From contig NC_071329.1 of assembly GCF_010183535.1 (NCBI RefSeq), positions 11,904,001-11,968,000 of the forward strand: a stretch of DNA of 64,000 nt, written 5' to 3'. This document shows, in pieces, positions 1-13,900 of the stretch. The DNA comes from Caenorhabditis remanei. Lineage: Eukaryota > Nematoda > Chromadorea > Rhabditida > Rhabditidae. The notes under the pieces were generated by a model. It saw only the letters and a list, made by a program, of their open reading frames with translations, did no database searches and was not told the DNA's origin. Numbering within the stretch: position 1 is the stretch's first letter; each line of letters begins with the position of its first letter. A program made the position numbers and the translations under genes.

Positions 1-3000
1 AAAACCAAAAAAGAATAAATACTCAAATAAACTTTAAAGAAGTTTCAGAAACTGAAGAGACTTTTCCGTTTCAGCGAGCTGATTTGAGTGAAAAGAAAAA
101 GAAATATGACTTGAGGAAGAAGAAGAAAAAATAAGCGGTTTTAGTGGTGGTGATGGTGGCAATACGATGTTTGGAAAGATGAGATATACAACTGAAACAA
201 GACTAACAGCTATTCAATTGACAGTTCCTTTCTATTCTGCAGGGGTGAGAAAGAGCTTTTTGACGACATTTTGATTATACGATTTAGAATTATTCTGGTG
301 GTGATCAGAGATTCCGCCAACTAGAAAATTGGAACTGGAAAGATTACGCCCATGTCTGAATAGTCTGAATACAAATTATATCAATTTGGGGTGTGATAAA
401 AGCTAGAAAACCCCATCGAATGATGCTTAGAAACGATATAACATATGTGAGGGATAACGAAACAATAGACAGAGAGAGAATGAACAGTGCAACATCTGTC
501 AAAATGAACAGAAGGAAGCCTCTCCGGAAGATGATGAGGATGATGATGAAAATGAGGTGACTGTGCGGGTTGAATAGGCTGAAGAAGACAACAGTAGCTG
601 AAGAATAGAGAAAGAGGGCTAGTCGTCGAGTAAACACGATCGAATGACCAGCCTTCGTCGTCCCAACCCGGGAAAGCGGGCAGGACGGTTATTATCCGGG
701 CACGAGCGGGGCCAAAAGGGAAGGGGGACAATTAGCAATTATACCCTCGAACCGATCCGAGTGACGGAAGAGAAGAAGAAGTACTTGGATTCTGACACCC
801 TCTCTTGAAGTGGGTTAGTTGGGTAACACAACTTGATTTACCCGCATTTCGTACTCGAGAATAATTAGAAAAAAGAGAACACATGTTGGAGGAAAAAAGA
901 TGACACCTTCAGATTAGACAACGTTAAAAAAGAAGAACCGCACGGGTGTTTGCACCTAATTAGTCTTTTTATGATGCGTCGTCCCTATTAGATTATATCT
1001 GCCCGTCAAGAGCTGTAAATTGATTTGATGGAGGGAGAGAAGATGTCCTCTGGGAACGTATTGGGTAAGACTTACCGAAAGATTTATGACGATTACAATT
1101 TTAAGAACTGGCATTCACAGGATAGACATACCGTATCTTACCATTTGGCACGGTCGTGTCACCAAAAGTTCATGATTAGATCTAGGATTCTGGATTTTGA
1201 ATCCAGGATTCAATTTCAGATTATCCAAGGCTCACGTATAGAAACTTTAGAAAAAAACGCGTGATTCAAAATACCAAAAATTGAAAAAAGAAAGTACGTG
1301 TTTGTATTTTTTGCAATTAAAAACCACTTTTGAGTGCAGTAATTGATCTAATTAGTTAGTGAAAACTAAGTGACCCAGTAAGACCACCTGGCTGTCTGTA
1401 GTGGTCAATAAGGGTCCAGAACTGAGACATTAAGGCACCCGCACCCATGAGGGAAGAAGAAAAAGAAGAAAAAAGTGAGTCTCATAATGATAATGATGTG
1501 AAGAAAATGAGGGAAAAGAGAGGATAAGAGGGGGATAATAAAGCAAGTAGATCCCAAGTGTTTTCCTCATTTTCTCTTTCTCTTCTGTCTGAATAAATGT
1601 TCGAAAGGAAGAAGAAGAAGAGGTCTGGAAAAAGGGGAATAATAGACAAAGACGAATAACGGATGGTATGAAGGGATGAGAAATGAAAGCCAAATATTAA
1701 GAAAAGAAGTGGAAGATCATAGAGATATGCGTGACGATCGACACGGATGGGGCGGTTCATCTTGGTGTTGTTCCGCCTGTTATTCATCAGATAGAGCGAA
1801 GGGAGAAGGGGAAAATGGAAGGGGATTGGACATTGGAGGCGTGGCATGAAATATCAGAAGGAGAAGGAGGCGGAGCTTGAGCAAGTGTGACTGATGTTTC
1901 GAAGGATGAGAGATATGTGTGAACGGTGACATCAAATGAATGAAGTGAGAAGACATTTGATTTTGGGAAGGTTAGAAAATAATAATTAACACGGTCCTGT
2001 TTTTACAACAATTTTTCCGCCTTCAAATGACATTAAATATATTGAATCAGACTTTTAAAATACTGAAAAGTAGGTGGAGCAACTGGGAACTCTTCCCCTT
2101 TCTTCAATTATTAGTTGTACAATCTTATCTTTTGTATTACAATCTTATCAAAAAGAGCAAATTCCTTTTGTGTTGTCTTCTTCTTCTTCTTCTTTCATAA
2201 ATTTTAGTACAATATGTTTTTAGGAATAGGTTGGCAGTTGAGTTTGGGAGAGGCGAAGCTTTTTTCGATTCGAATTTGTTATCAGAAAGTTCGACACAAA
2301 TTCCACACTTTTTCAGATTTTTATGTTCCTATTTTTCATCTTTTTTCACTGTCAGCAAGCATATTCTTTAGATTGATAAGGTCAACATATGACACTGTTG
2401 ACTGACAATTGGCAGCTGGAACGGAGGAACGAATAGAGGGAAAAAATGATAAAATGGAATGTGTTTGATTCAGATGAGAAGAAGTAGAAGGAGAAGAAGA
2501 ATGTAATAGACATTTGTGTATCAAAACACAAAGGGAATATTAGAATCAAAGGGAAACTATGTAGATCAGAATATTTTATGCTTGATGGAGGTGATTTGTT
2601 CATATACAAAGTTCATATCCAAAAATAGGTGCAAACCCAAATAAAAATAGACTTCCCTTCAGTTTTCTGAAAATCAGATTTGTTATACTACGAACCTCGA
2701 ATGAAATTGCTCCAAATGGGAAATTGCTCCTTTCTAATTTTGACGATGATTGAGGGGCTCAAATGAAAAACTCTCAACCATTTTATCAATTATCATTCCT
2801 TAACACTTCACGGCTGAAATTCATTTATACAATCTACTTGTTTCCTTTTCCATGCTTATTTTCAGTCTATTTAAAGTCAACTGACCATTTCATAACACAT
2901 ACAAAAATAATGTTATCAGTCAACATAATTATTATAATCGCATTGATGAATGGGAATCTTTAAATTTATATTATTTCAGACTAATTCTCTAATAAGTGTG

Positions 3001-6000
3001 AAATACATAGGGCATGAGAATAAGGTTCAAAGAGAGGAATCACACATCGGAGTGAGGGAAAAGTGCTAATTTTGGTGATGATGAAAGCGGTGAAATGAAA
3101 GAATTTTGGGTGGGTTGGCATGAGAATTGGCTGGAAGGAGCAAGGTACAATTCTAGAGAAAATGTGGAAATTTTTCACAAAAGTTTGAGTATTCTTGAAT
3201 AACACAACTAGAAAAACTATATGACAGAAGTATGACACGTGGGTACTGGATGACAGTAACATGACAACACAACGGGTCTTCAATCATCATAAATCCGCCT
3301 GCCTACTTTGGATAAATCCATCGAAATTTGCACATATCTGTCCGATTGAACACGGAACTGACGGAGACAGATTCAACCTTGAACATCTGCCGAATTCTCT
3401 TCTTTTCATGATGTTTTTCTCTTCTGCCACAATGCTCTTTTAGTGTACTTGACGATGCAAATAAGTGTGTTCCTTCGCCGTCACTCAGCATGACTTCGAA
3501 TGGATCAGTGTCAATCCGAATATCATGTTGTTAGAGGAGAAATACAAATAAAGCCATTTATAGAATAAGAGAAAGGAGGGATAAGGAGTCAAAGTGTGAA
3601 GAAGAAGAACATACAAACAAAGGGAGGATAGAGCTTGATCGACAGTTTGAGAAGGGGTGTGATGACACTTGAGATGTTGGTAAACGGTAGTAAAGGTGTA
3701 TAGAATAAGATAAAAAGAAAGGAAAAAGAGAAGAAGAGGAAGATTAATAGGAAAAACTTGTGATATTTAAGTGAAAGGAAGATAATAAAAAGGTGGAGAA
3801 AATGATACATTCGGATGGGCTAGACAAGATTTATAATGATCAATAAACATGGGAATAGCCTTACAAAACACATTTACTGAATGTGGCTACAGAATCAAGC
3901 TGATATTTTGAAATGCGAATTCCCCAAATTATCCTTATTGTCTCTTTAGAATTTGAAACTCTACAACTCTTCCTAGTCATACTTTTCATTTCTCGTGCTC
4001 TAAAATGATCGAACTGGTATTGAAATGAGCGTATGCTGCTTCACACAATGAGATGAATAGGAGGGTACATATGGAAACGTACAGCTGCGAAAAGACTCTT
4101 TTCGTGTGCTCAATTCACTCATTTTGCTCGTTCTCCCCTTCGTAATCCGAATAGATTTTATATTCCTCCTACATTCGTATAACCTTTTGCAGTTGCCATG
4201 ACACAATCTTTTAGAGTGAGGAGAGACGTTTCAAGTTGTACTAAATTTAGAACGAAAGCCGCCGAGGGGAGATACATATTAAAAAAGTGCTAATAAATAA
4301 TGGAGAGATATCTGAGTGGGTGATAAAGTGATATGATTAAACAAGAGAGTGATAGGGCGAGTGTCAAATGAAGGACTTCCGGACGGAAAATGATGCGGAG
4401 AAGGCACAGAGGCCACCCGCCTGAGAGCAAATATACAGACGCCGGTTTTTTTGGGAAAAAGAAGAAGACGAAGCAGACAGAAGACAATCGGAAAGATTCG
4501 AAGAACCAACTGCCACACTAATCGCTCGCTTATTATACACAAAGTTTTTGAGAAAACAAATCGAACAGGACATTATTTTCAGGATCGTCGCTTCCATAGG
4601 ACAATGATAATGGAATGACAGTACTGGATGTGAAATGATCCAAGTTTGGATGATAGCGAAACTTTTGAATGATACTTGAATTTCAGGATCAGATGGTGTT
4701 GTTCATAGATTATCTTCAAACTCGGGTAGTTCATAAATCTTGAATTTTGAAAAATGATGTAATCTAATTGAAGGTAAAGAATATGTATTGAAAATTTCTA
4801 TTTCTGTATGATTCTGTTATATGAGCTCAAAGCTTTTGCACTAACGTTTGTGAGATTGAGAGTCTGATTTTGCATTACTGTAGAAATTGAAATCTTTGAA
4901 AATCTTTGAAAATTCCAAATCTACAAAACTTGAAGAAAAGAAAACTATAAACTTAGAATAAGCTTCAATTTCTCGCGAGGAGAAAAGAAATTATGAGAAA
5001 CTGTAGAATGAAAAATTCGGAGATTCGAGAGCAAACGGAGCAAAATGTTTAGTTTCTCACACCTTTTTGATCAAAACACATGCATTCATGCTTTCTTTGA
5101 AATAGAAGTCATGGGAAAGACAACAAAATAGTTTCGGACTCCGTAAGGAGAAGCTTCACTTCTCAAAGAAGTCAAAGGACATGTCTGGTCAAACAGTCGA
5201 AAAAAGGAAAAGTCACAAAAAGAACAATGGATCGTTGGAGAGGGGAAAAGGTAGAATGAATGACCAAAAGCGGTGAGAATACTGCTGCTGAACGGTGCGC
5301 AATGCGCAAACACGTACAGAAGCCTCTAGTTTCTCTGCGTCTCTTCCTCTTCTTCTCTCCTTTTTCCCGTGCTCATGGAGCTTTTCGATGGATGACCAGC
5401 TGGGAATGGTGGGACTGGCTGCGCAAATAAGACTATGAAAAATGTAGAGTCGCAGAAGCAACTTTTGAATTTGGCGCCGCTTATTGACTCGCATATTAAT
5501 ATTATTGTGATTTTGATTGACGACGACGATGATGATGGTTGCCCGATTGATGACGTGGAGAAACACAAAAGAAACATGGGCGCATTGAATGGAAAAAAGA
5601 GAAAATGAACCGAAATGAGTCATGTGGGACACTGGTTGAGTGAGGAATGGTTTATGATGTTTCTCGGAAAAAAAAGGGAGAACGGACGGACAGAAAACGA
5701 GCATTAATGAGTATGTCAGGTCTCTTGTACAGGAAAAAAAGCAACTGTTTGTCACGAGATTGTTGAGATCTTCATAAAATGGTGACGAATATAGACAGGA
5801 CATCGAGCATCAGAAGAGCACGCCTTGGCCAGTTCTTTGACGGAGTCGATAGACATTTTTAGAGAGAAGAAACCCTTGAAAATAAATTAAACTTTTTCGT
5901 GTCTAGGATCATAAACTTCAACTATTCTGTTATTTTTCAATACATTTCCATTCTTTTCTTGTTCTCGAGGAACATCTCATCCTGTACGTTTCCCACAAAC

Positions 6001-8849
6001 TCTCAAGTGCATTTACACAGAAACACACTCTAGCTTCACAACACTTTCCTCCAATTAAATTCTGTCTTGTGTAATTAGAAACCTCAGGTGTCCATTAGCA
6101 AATGAGCTCTTCTCCGGAAATATTATCCTACTTACAGGCCACTATTCAAATATTGAAAGTGACCACCTACCGTTTCCTCTTTTCCACTTCTCTGGTCACC
6201 TACAACTCACCTGTAATACCATTACGTAACTCCTATCACCTGCTCACTATCTCGTATATTATTCTATAGATAAATGACGTTGCAAGTTACGTCATCAGAA
6301 GACCGTTCAGGGCAAATTGGCGGTGTCCCCGACGTCTGTTTCGTGAGGCGGAACATTGCGCAATCGGTCGAACGACCGGTGTCTGCGAGGAGCAGTTTAC
6401 AACAAGAGGGAGAGGCCAACGGGAGAAAAAGAGCAGATGTACCAACATGTGTGTTCACGTTCTAAAGGGGCTTATGTAACAGGAAGCATGCGAGTAAAAT
6501 ATACGGGGGCAACACATGACAAATCATTCGAATTGCTGGAGATGACATTATTTCATGGTGAAAACGATAGGGATGGAGAAGAGAAGTTAGGAGAAACGCT
6601 TTTTACCTGTCCAAAATAATAATTTTGTAAAAAAACTAATCTAAACCATGGAACCAAACGAATCGAATAAAACTATGTTGTCAGAACTTCTTTCTCTTCA
6701 CCAGTAAATCAATCTGGTCTCTCCTTCCTTCTATTTCCTTTCAGAAGACCGCCCGCCAACTGATCTTTCTTATATCAGAGGAAAGGCGGTAAATAGGAGC
6801 CGCCTGTCGGGTGCATCAAAAGAAAGACCGCCCGATGAGGTTACCCTACTGTAAAAAAGTGAGAGCACGAAGGGTTGGGGGAGGGGAAAAAGAGGAAGTA
6901 TTTTGCTCATGAGGACGAAGAAAGATGAAAGGGAATATTGATGATCAAGTGAGTGTAAAAATTGAATTGAGTCAAGCTGAAGTGTATTCTGATCAGATGG
7001 CACAAGCTACACAGGATTTCCTTATAGAATACGGTACAAGGGGATGATTCGTCAGTTCGCGATATTCACTTTTGGGATAAATTTTAGAGAAAAACATTAT
7101 CCCATTTGCAATCACAATCAGCTATCATAACAAGGACATATTCATTTGACTTATGGTCGAAATAGTTGAGATCAGAAGAAAATGGTGTATTTTTTGTAAG
7201 CCACACTTTCTGATAGGATTAAATGTGAAGAAATCAGAAGCTTTCAAGGAGAAATCTCGAATTATTTAGCGAATACAAGTTGTTTTTTTTAGCTGTGTTT
7301 TCTATTCAAAAAAAGGATATCAAAAATGAACTCCTGGGGACACGGTACTCGAAAGTACTAACCATAAGGCATAATGTCTCATTTCAAATTTTTTTGAGAT
7401 TAAGAGAAATTGATCGTCACAAAATCATTTAAATGTTGAAAGGAAAATGCTACAATTGGCAAAAAGATGGTTGACTTATCTCCGAATGAAATCTCTTCTG
7501 AATCAGAGGAAATTCTTGTAAACTAATAAAAATTTCCTTGTTGTCATTGAAATATTCAGATTCTTTGAACGCGATGAAACTTCAAAGCTCTCGAGATCTA
7601 GAAAAATAGAAAAGATTTGTTGTTGTGAGAAGAAAACTAACTAATCGTCTTATTGGTGACACAATGGATTCATCTTGAAAGTGGCGGGATCGGAATGCAG
7701 TCCACCCTAATCATACTTTGAGAGACAACTTGTGTTTAGCCATTGAGAAAGAAAAAGAAGAGGAAGAAGAAGAAGTAATAGACCAGTTTTCCGAATCGAA
7801 CGTTTTGTTTCTGTCAGGGCGCGAAAAGCAACATTCCAATCGAAAAGTTCATTGCTTTCAAGGTCTCTTCGCATCCAAATTGATTGATTACTCAAAGATT
7901 TTTACAATAGATAACTGAGATTTTGCGAAGTTTTTCGAAGAGAAAAAAACTGATTTTGATGTGTAACTGACAAGGTTTTTAGAAGAAGAAAAACTGAAGA
8001 ATGAAGGTCAGAAAATGGATAAATTGGAGAAGAAAAAGAGGGTGAGAAACGACATTCTAATTAGGATGAGGGAGAAAACTTGAAAACAAAACGCTTTTAA
8101 AGAATTAAAATTAAATTTAGATGGAACTTTAAGGTCAAATACGATGGATTCGGTAGTGGGAACGGTTTTGTTTTCAATGAGAAGAGAATCTTGGGAAAAC
8201 TATTTTTTCCTTTGTATTGATATCAAAATTCTGTGTTGCCATAATCAGAGTTGTTCGAATCAGAACTATCCGTTTGAGAGTCGCAATAACTGGAATCAGC
8301 TAAAATGTGTTTAAACGTTATATCAAAGCCGTTAAATCTAGATCTAACAGCTCTGATTCGTACCAACTCTGCTCAGAGAAATTGGAATTCGGGCACTGTT
8401 TTGATTCGTACGAGTTCTATTTCCGTCAGGTCTGATAAACGACAGCACTCAGATTTCAAATTGAAAGCTGAGCGCTGTAAAAAGTGATTGAAAGTTTCAA
8501 TCATTTTTTCACCAAATTTTGTGTACCTCAAGTGAAAATTTTGAATAACTTTTGCTGAAATCGTCTGTTCAGAGCGATTCCAAGCAACTGACTGTAGTGT
8601 CCCCAATCGAAAGTTCTCTGATATCTAAAACAAATTGAAGCACACATTTTTAGCCGTGTCTCTGTTTTCAGCTGGCCTTTGTAGTCTTGAACTTCTTCCG
8701 ATACATAGGTTCATGAATCCCAAGATGAAAATCGAGTTTGATATTTGAAGTATTTACCGACTTGCTCCCATAATTTGGCTTTTTGGGATTGGAAACCCCT
8801 ATTTCTAGCCAAAACCCATTACCAATTGAAAGGAAATATTTCTTGTGCA
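1..8849. other. gene-poor region, no supported gene
   Basis: I find no chain of exons with matching splice signals and phases on either strand. The open frames are short or are low-complexity readings of purine/pyrimidine-rich DNA, for example GAA/TTC-like runs near 1450-1520 and 2176-2200 and a GC-rich patch near 660-720. The longest frame, on the minus strand at 5213-5803, has irregular composition and no splice partners. It could be intergenic sequence, a long intron, or the regulatory region of the collagen gene that follows. A non-coding RNA could be missed by eye. Confidence 0.55.
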
Positions 8850-9238
8850 TAGGGATGTTAAAAATGCGTTTTACGGCAACCTTCGCCTTTTTCATTTCCG
8901 CCGACGGCGATATTTGCCGCTTCAATTTCAGGCGAAGGCGGCCTTCGCCTTTTTCATTTCCGGCGAAGGCCGCCTTCGCCTGTTTTTAAAACGCAAAGTT
9001 TTGACGCGTTTCATTTCCCAGTAGTAAAAATGCAGTTTTTTTCTAATTTTATGTAGAAATTAATTTCAAAAAGCGTAAAAAAATACTTGCCGAAAAATGA
9101 AAAGCGGTAATGAAAACCTGCGAGAAAAAAACTAAACAGGCGAAATCGCCTGTCTTGGAAATGAATACGGCATTTTTCGCCTGATTGGGAAATGAAGCAG
9201 GCGCAGCGTGAAGGCGAAGGCGGCCTGCAACATCCCTA
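8850..9238. mobile_element. hAT-type MITE (non-autonomous), 8-bp TSD
   Basis: A 389-bp block begins TAGGGATGTT and ends with the reverse complement AACATCCCTA. It is flanked on both sides by the same octamer, CTTGTGCA (8842-8849 and 9239-9246). An 8-bp target duplication with short TIRs is the hallmark of hAT transposition. The interior is unlike its surroundings: several copies of GGCGAAGG and its complement form short palindromes. No transposase frame is present, so it must have been mobilised in trans. It lies about 230 bp upstream of the collagen start codon. Confidence 0.85.
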
Positions 9239-9465
9239 CTTGTGCATGTTAAGTTTCAATCAATATTTAGAGTGTCCTTTCCAAGCACTGAATATAGAAA
9301 ATATTATTTCAAACCTGTACCGCTCTGTATTTTTTCTTGACCAAGTCGTCATTTCTCTTCTTAGAATTCAACTGTTCTAATCCGTGGAACTGTACCGTCT
9401 AATCCCTCAGTTGAAAATGACTCTCCTCTTTCCAATTCTTTCCATTTCATTCATTTATTCCCAAA

Positions 9466-10463
9466 ATGAAGGCTTCTTCTCTTCTTTCTCTTTCTATATT
9501 TATCACATTTGTTTCAATATTCTCTCTATTCTCTTATCTTCCATCGTTTTTTGCCCAAATTTCAAGAATCGAATTACAATTGGAACAAGAACTCAACGAA
9601 TTTTTGAGTATCGAAGATGAATTGAGAAAGGAATTCGATAAATATCCGAAGACATTGGAGAGAAGACAAAAGAGACATTGGTACAGTTATTGTGAATGTG
9701 AATATATCAATACATGTGAACCTGGAAGGAAAGGACAACCTGGTACTGGATTTTTATAATTTCTTTTGAAAATCAATATTTTTCAGGGGTAGATGGACAA
9801 CCAGGTATTGATGGGCTTCCAGGAATGCCTGGATCTCCTGGTATTCCCGGTGAACTTCCAAATATTCTTTATCAACAAGTATTCGGATGTCGTTTATGTC
9901 CTTATGGTCCGAAAGGGAAATCTGGAATTCGTGGAATTGATGGACAACCGGTTTGTTCTTCTCATCTAAACCACTTTCAACCTCTCCTTTGATTTCAGGG
10001 AATTCCCGGTTGGCCTGGGGAGACAGGAGTACGTGGAATGAATGGAGAGAAGGGGCCGATTGGAGTAGATGGACCACCTGGAGAACCTGGAATTCCAGGT
10101 CTTCCAGGATTCCCTGGTCTTCCTGGAGAAATTGGAATAACTGGAATCAAAGGAGTTATGGGAGAAGTTGGAGAGCCAGGGTCGCCTGGAATCCCTGGAG
10201 AAGAAGGAATTCAAGGGCCACCAGGGAAGCCAGGATATCAAGGACCGGTTGGGCCGATGGGTTATGAAGGGCCGTATGGGAATAGAGGGGAACCAGGTCA
10301 GTTGGACTTTTTAGTGCTTTGATTGTCAAAGTAATTGATTTCAGGTCCACCAGGTCCAATGGGTCGTCGTGGTGGTCCAGGTCTTGATTCTCACTACTGT
10401 CCGTGCCCGTCTCGAAAGATGTTTCTATCAATTTTAAGGGAGAAATCAAAGAAACAAATTTGA
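9466..10463 (+). CDS. cuticle collagen
   Basis: Extracellular structural protein of the cuticle, 285 aa, exons 9466-9742, 9787-9950, 9999-10296 and 10345-10463; all junctions are in phase. The N-terminus has a hydrophobic anchor or signal segment (residues about 4-30). A basic RRQKRH site near residue 66 is where nematode cuticle collagens are cut by a furin-like enzyme (BLI-4 in C. elegans). A short Cys pair follows (YCECEY), then Gly-X-Y repeats rich in GxPG. The triple-helix region is interrupted after about 35 residues by a non-collagenous stretch containing CRLCP, then resumes, and ends in a C-terminal Cys pair (CPCPS). Size and layout fit the col/dpy/rol/sqt superfamily, but I cannot assign a member. 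An upstream ATG at 9417 is in another frame and was not used. Confidence 0.92.
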
Positions 10464-10745
10464 TACTTTGGGAAATTCCCTTTTAATTATTTCTACATTT
10501 GAACTCTGTCTCTTCTCTCGTATATCCTTTTCAATGAATTTGTTTGTCCATTTCATTTCACACTTCTCAAGGTTATTTATCAGTGAAACTGTGTGTAAAA
10601 GGGCAAATAAAGAAGAGGGAATTGTGTGAAGTGCTTTTCTCTTTAAATTCGAACATTTCCATCTTTGATGAGCGGAGAGAATCAAAGTGTTTGTTTCCGG
10701 AAACGAACGGATTCTACGGAATGTGGATGGGATATTCAGGGTGGA

Positions 10746-10966
10746 CTACAAATGAGAACTGTCAAAATAAGAACTGCTACAAATGAGAATCAGTTTAAAA
10801 ATTAACTGTATAAATGAGAACAAGTGATATGAGAGTTGCTACAAATAAAAACTGATGATTTAAGAACTGCTACAAATGAAAGCTCAATTACGCTGCACTG
10901 TAAACGTCTCTTTTTTTTAACTCTTGTATAACAGTCTCATTTCTTGAATTCTCATTTGTAGCAGTT
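10746..10966. repeat. dispersed short repeats with one inverted copy
   Basis: The word CTACAAATGAGAA or a close variant recurs at about 10745, 10775, 10838 (degenerate) and 10870. An inverted copy, TTCTCATTTGTAGCAGTT, lies near 10949-10966. The direct copies and the inverted copy could form a hairpin of roughly 200 nt. No target duplication is visible, so this may be the remnant of a palindromic element. Confidence 0.5.
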
Positions 10967-13900
10967 ATTATACACATTTTCTCCTTTCTAGTGTCACCGA
11001 AATTATATTTATGAAAAAGTGGCTTTAGTAATTCGAAAAAACTTAGAATACCGTTCTCAGGGTTTCCCACTTGGTTAATCTAATGCGATCCGCTCTTAAA
11101 GGGACTTCTGTTCCTGAAAGTAGGTTTCACCGCCAGCAGTTTTTTGATCACGAATCTAACTAATTCTTAGCGTTTTCAAATGTCTAACTTTTATAATTTT
11201 CTCGAATAGAAACACACTGAAACATCGACCATAGTGGTTCAACAAGAGTTGTTCATATATTTCTCTGCCTAATCAAATCCAAATTCAGCATCATGTCTCG
11301 AAACAAAAATTCTAAGTACCAGAATCAACTCTCATCTACTGAAACAGATTGTTGATTAGTATTTTTCATTTACTCATCGAGCATTGAAAAACGAGAAGTA
11401 ATCAGTTTTTGTGCTCCTCAAACTCAAAACTTTTCTTTGTCAAAATGTGTTGTGAATCCTTTAAAATAATTTTCTTTTATTGAAATGATTCATTCATCTT
11501 ACAGAGAAAAAACTATTAATAATAACAATTTTTGAACCGTTCGATCCAGAATCTTCATAAAAATCGTGAGTTTTCCACCTACAAAAATCCGGTTTTCAAG
11601 TGAATATTCTCTTTTTTCTTTTTACATTTTATTATGTTCTGCAAAAAGTAGGGTAAGCAAATGCTCCTCCGTCTTCTCCTCCGCACACGTTTTCCTTTTG
11701 AATCTGAGGATTTGTCCAGTTTTTAACAAAAAAGAAGGAGAGAAACAGAATTCCTTCTCCGGAACGATGAAGACGTCGAAAAAAGAGAAGCGTGGCACTC
11801 ATCGCTCAAAAAACAGTTCGGATTCTCCATTTCGCTTCGTCCGTTCTTTTATTCATTTCCTTACGTTTGACCTGCACTGAACTGTACTTGGTTACTAGGT
11901 CACTCTCTCTTATTCGGAAGCACCAAGTATAGAATATCCATCATTTCGTTTCGAGAATTCCGTCAGCGAAACCATTTCTGATTTCTCTTTCCGTTGTTTT
12001 GTTTGAACGGATGAGTAAAAGGAAGAAAAGAGAAACCGTTTCCTGTCATTATATAATTCTTCTTCTACTTTTCTCTTTGTTCCCTCCTCAACTCAACAAA
12101 AAACGGTACGTTACTTCCCTTATATTCTTCTAACTCCAATCCAGGATTTCACTGTTTTCTCACAAGACAAACAGATGAAGCTTCTGAAAACAAGTCTAGA
12201 TACTGAGTTTAGAAAAAGTTCTTTGACTCGTTTTCATTATGAAGTCAAGCAAGTACCGTATTCTCGTTTTCACTGTTTACCGGCTCTGAAAGTGCGTCAC
12301 GGTGTCGTGAGATGCTTCCAACTTTTTTCAAGAATATTTTGTACCTTGATTTTTTTAAATGTGAAGTAACTGTCCAGGAACTGAAAAGTGATTGTGAATG
12401 TCAGTTTTCTAAACTTCTCAACTTCACTGACAATACATTCTTAGAAACGTGTAACACCTTCTTCCCAAAAAAACAAAGTTTGATGTAAATGAGGTTCTGA
12501 GAAAGTAATCAACTTTCTCTATTTAAGCCTTTTCATCTCTGAAGTTTAATTAGAATTTGAAGGTCATTTGTATAAAAGAACAGTTCTCAGAAGAATGAGA
12601 AGTTCAAAGTTTCCAATCTTCATGAGAAACCGTATTCTCCACTCAGCTCCTTGTTCAGTTTCAAATCTCACAACGCATTCGAAATTACACCTTCTTTTCC
12701 TCCTTCACACCCCACCTAATCCGATATCCTTCATTTATTTCCATTCCCAAATGACACCTTTCTGTCCTCTTCACAAGTGCTCATTTGGTTTGTAGCGGTG
12801 TACCTGAAAGAAGGCAATACGAGAGAGAAAGAAAGAGAGCCTTCACAGGGAGGGGTCGTCATTCCGCAACATTCATTATTATGCTCACCAAGGGGGTCAC
12901 CTTCCTTTTGACCTCTTCTACCATATTCTAATGAGCATTTCAAGGGGACAGACCAGGTGAAAAGAGGGAGGACCGTACGGGGGGACAGAATATCTGTCGT
13001 CATGAAGCATGTTTCTATTCGATTGACTGATGAGAGAGCACCTGGTGGCATGCAACGATTTATTCCTTTTGACATTTTATAGGTAAACGTTCCAATTGGT
13101 TCTCAGATTGGTCCCTCAGTAAGAATTTCTATCTTATCGTTGCTTGAATTTCTGGAAAAAATGAGTAGTGTGTTACGGTAATTTCAATGTGAACTTCAAG
13201 GTTTTTTATGAATAGCTGAATTATAACTGATATTTTCTTGCTCAAACATATGGCTATCGTCACTATTTTAAGTTAGAACTTTCGAGCCTGACCTTCTTCA
13301 ATTTGAGATTTGACTTCCTTGACTCCCTTGAAAACAGTTATAGCAGGATCTTAAGTTACAACTAATTAATGGAAATCTTTAATCTCTGTATAGACTCCAA
13401 AACAAAAAACTTCACTTATTTTCTCAGTTCCTATCTTTATGAATCTGACCTACCTTTTATTTTTCCAAAACCCAAAAAGAAACCCAAATGAATGTCAACT
13501 TAACAACCTTGACTCCAATCTCAGCACACCCCGTAAACTTCGAAACCTTCTTCTCTCTCTCATCCATTTTTATAACTGACTGTTCTCCCGCTCAAGAATT
13601 ACATAAAATTACTTGCCACCCGTGTTCGGTCACTGATTTTTTTCATCCGTCCGATCGCCGCCATCATTGCGATTCGGAATTCAAACGTCGTGTTTTTTTC
13701 CCGGGGTGGTGGCCTCCTGAAGAAGAAGAGAGCCTGCTGCCAGCCGTGTACCGTAATTAGACAACCTTCCTTCCCTTTTCGTTTCTTTTTTTCCCGATTG
13801 TGACATTCTAATTGTTGATGTCAAGGTATGTGTCTCTGTTTCACCTTCATGTGCCCCCTTGTCATGATCATTTTGTCATTTTCCCCTGTTTTCCCTCAAG

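Noticed and set aside
5213..5803. 196-codon minus-strand open frame
   Set aside because: Composition is irregular, there is no family resemblance, start context or splice signal, and neighbouring frames are equally open.
12731..13075. 114-codon minus-strand open frame upstream of the ZP gene
   Set aside because: No splice partners and no domain; amino-acid order looks random.
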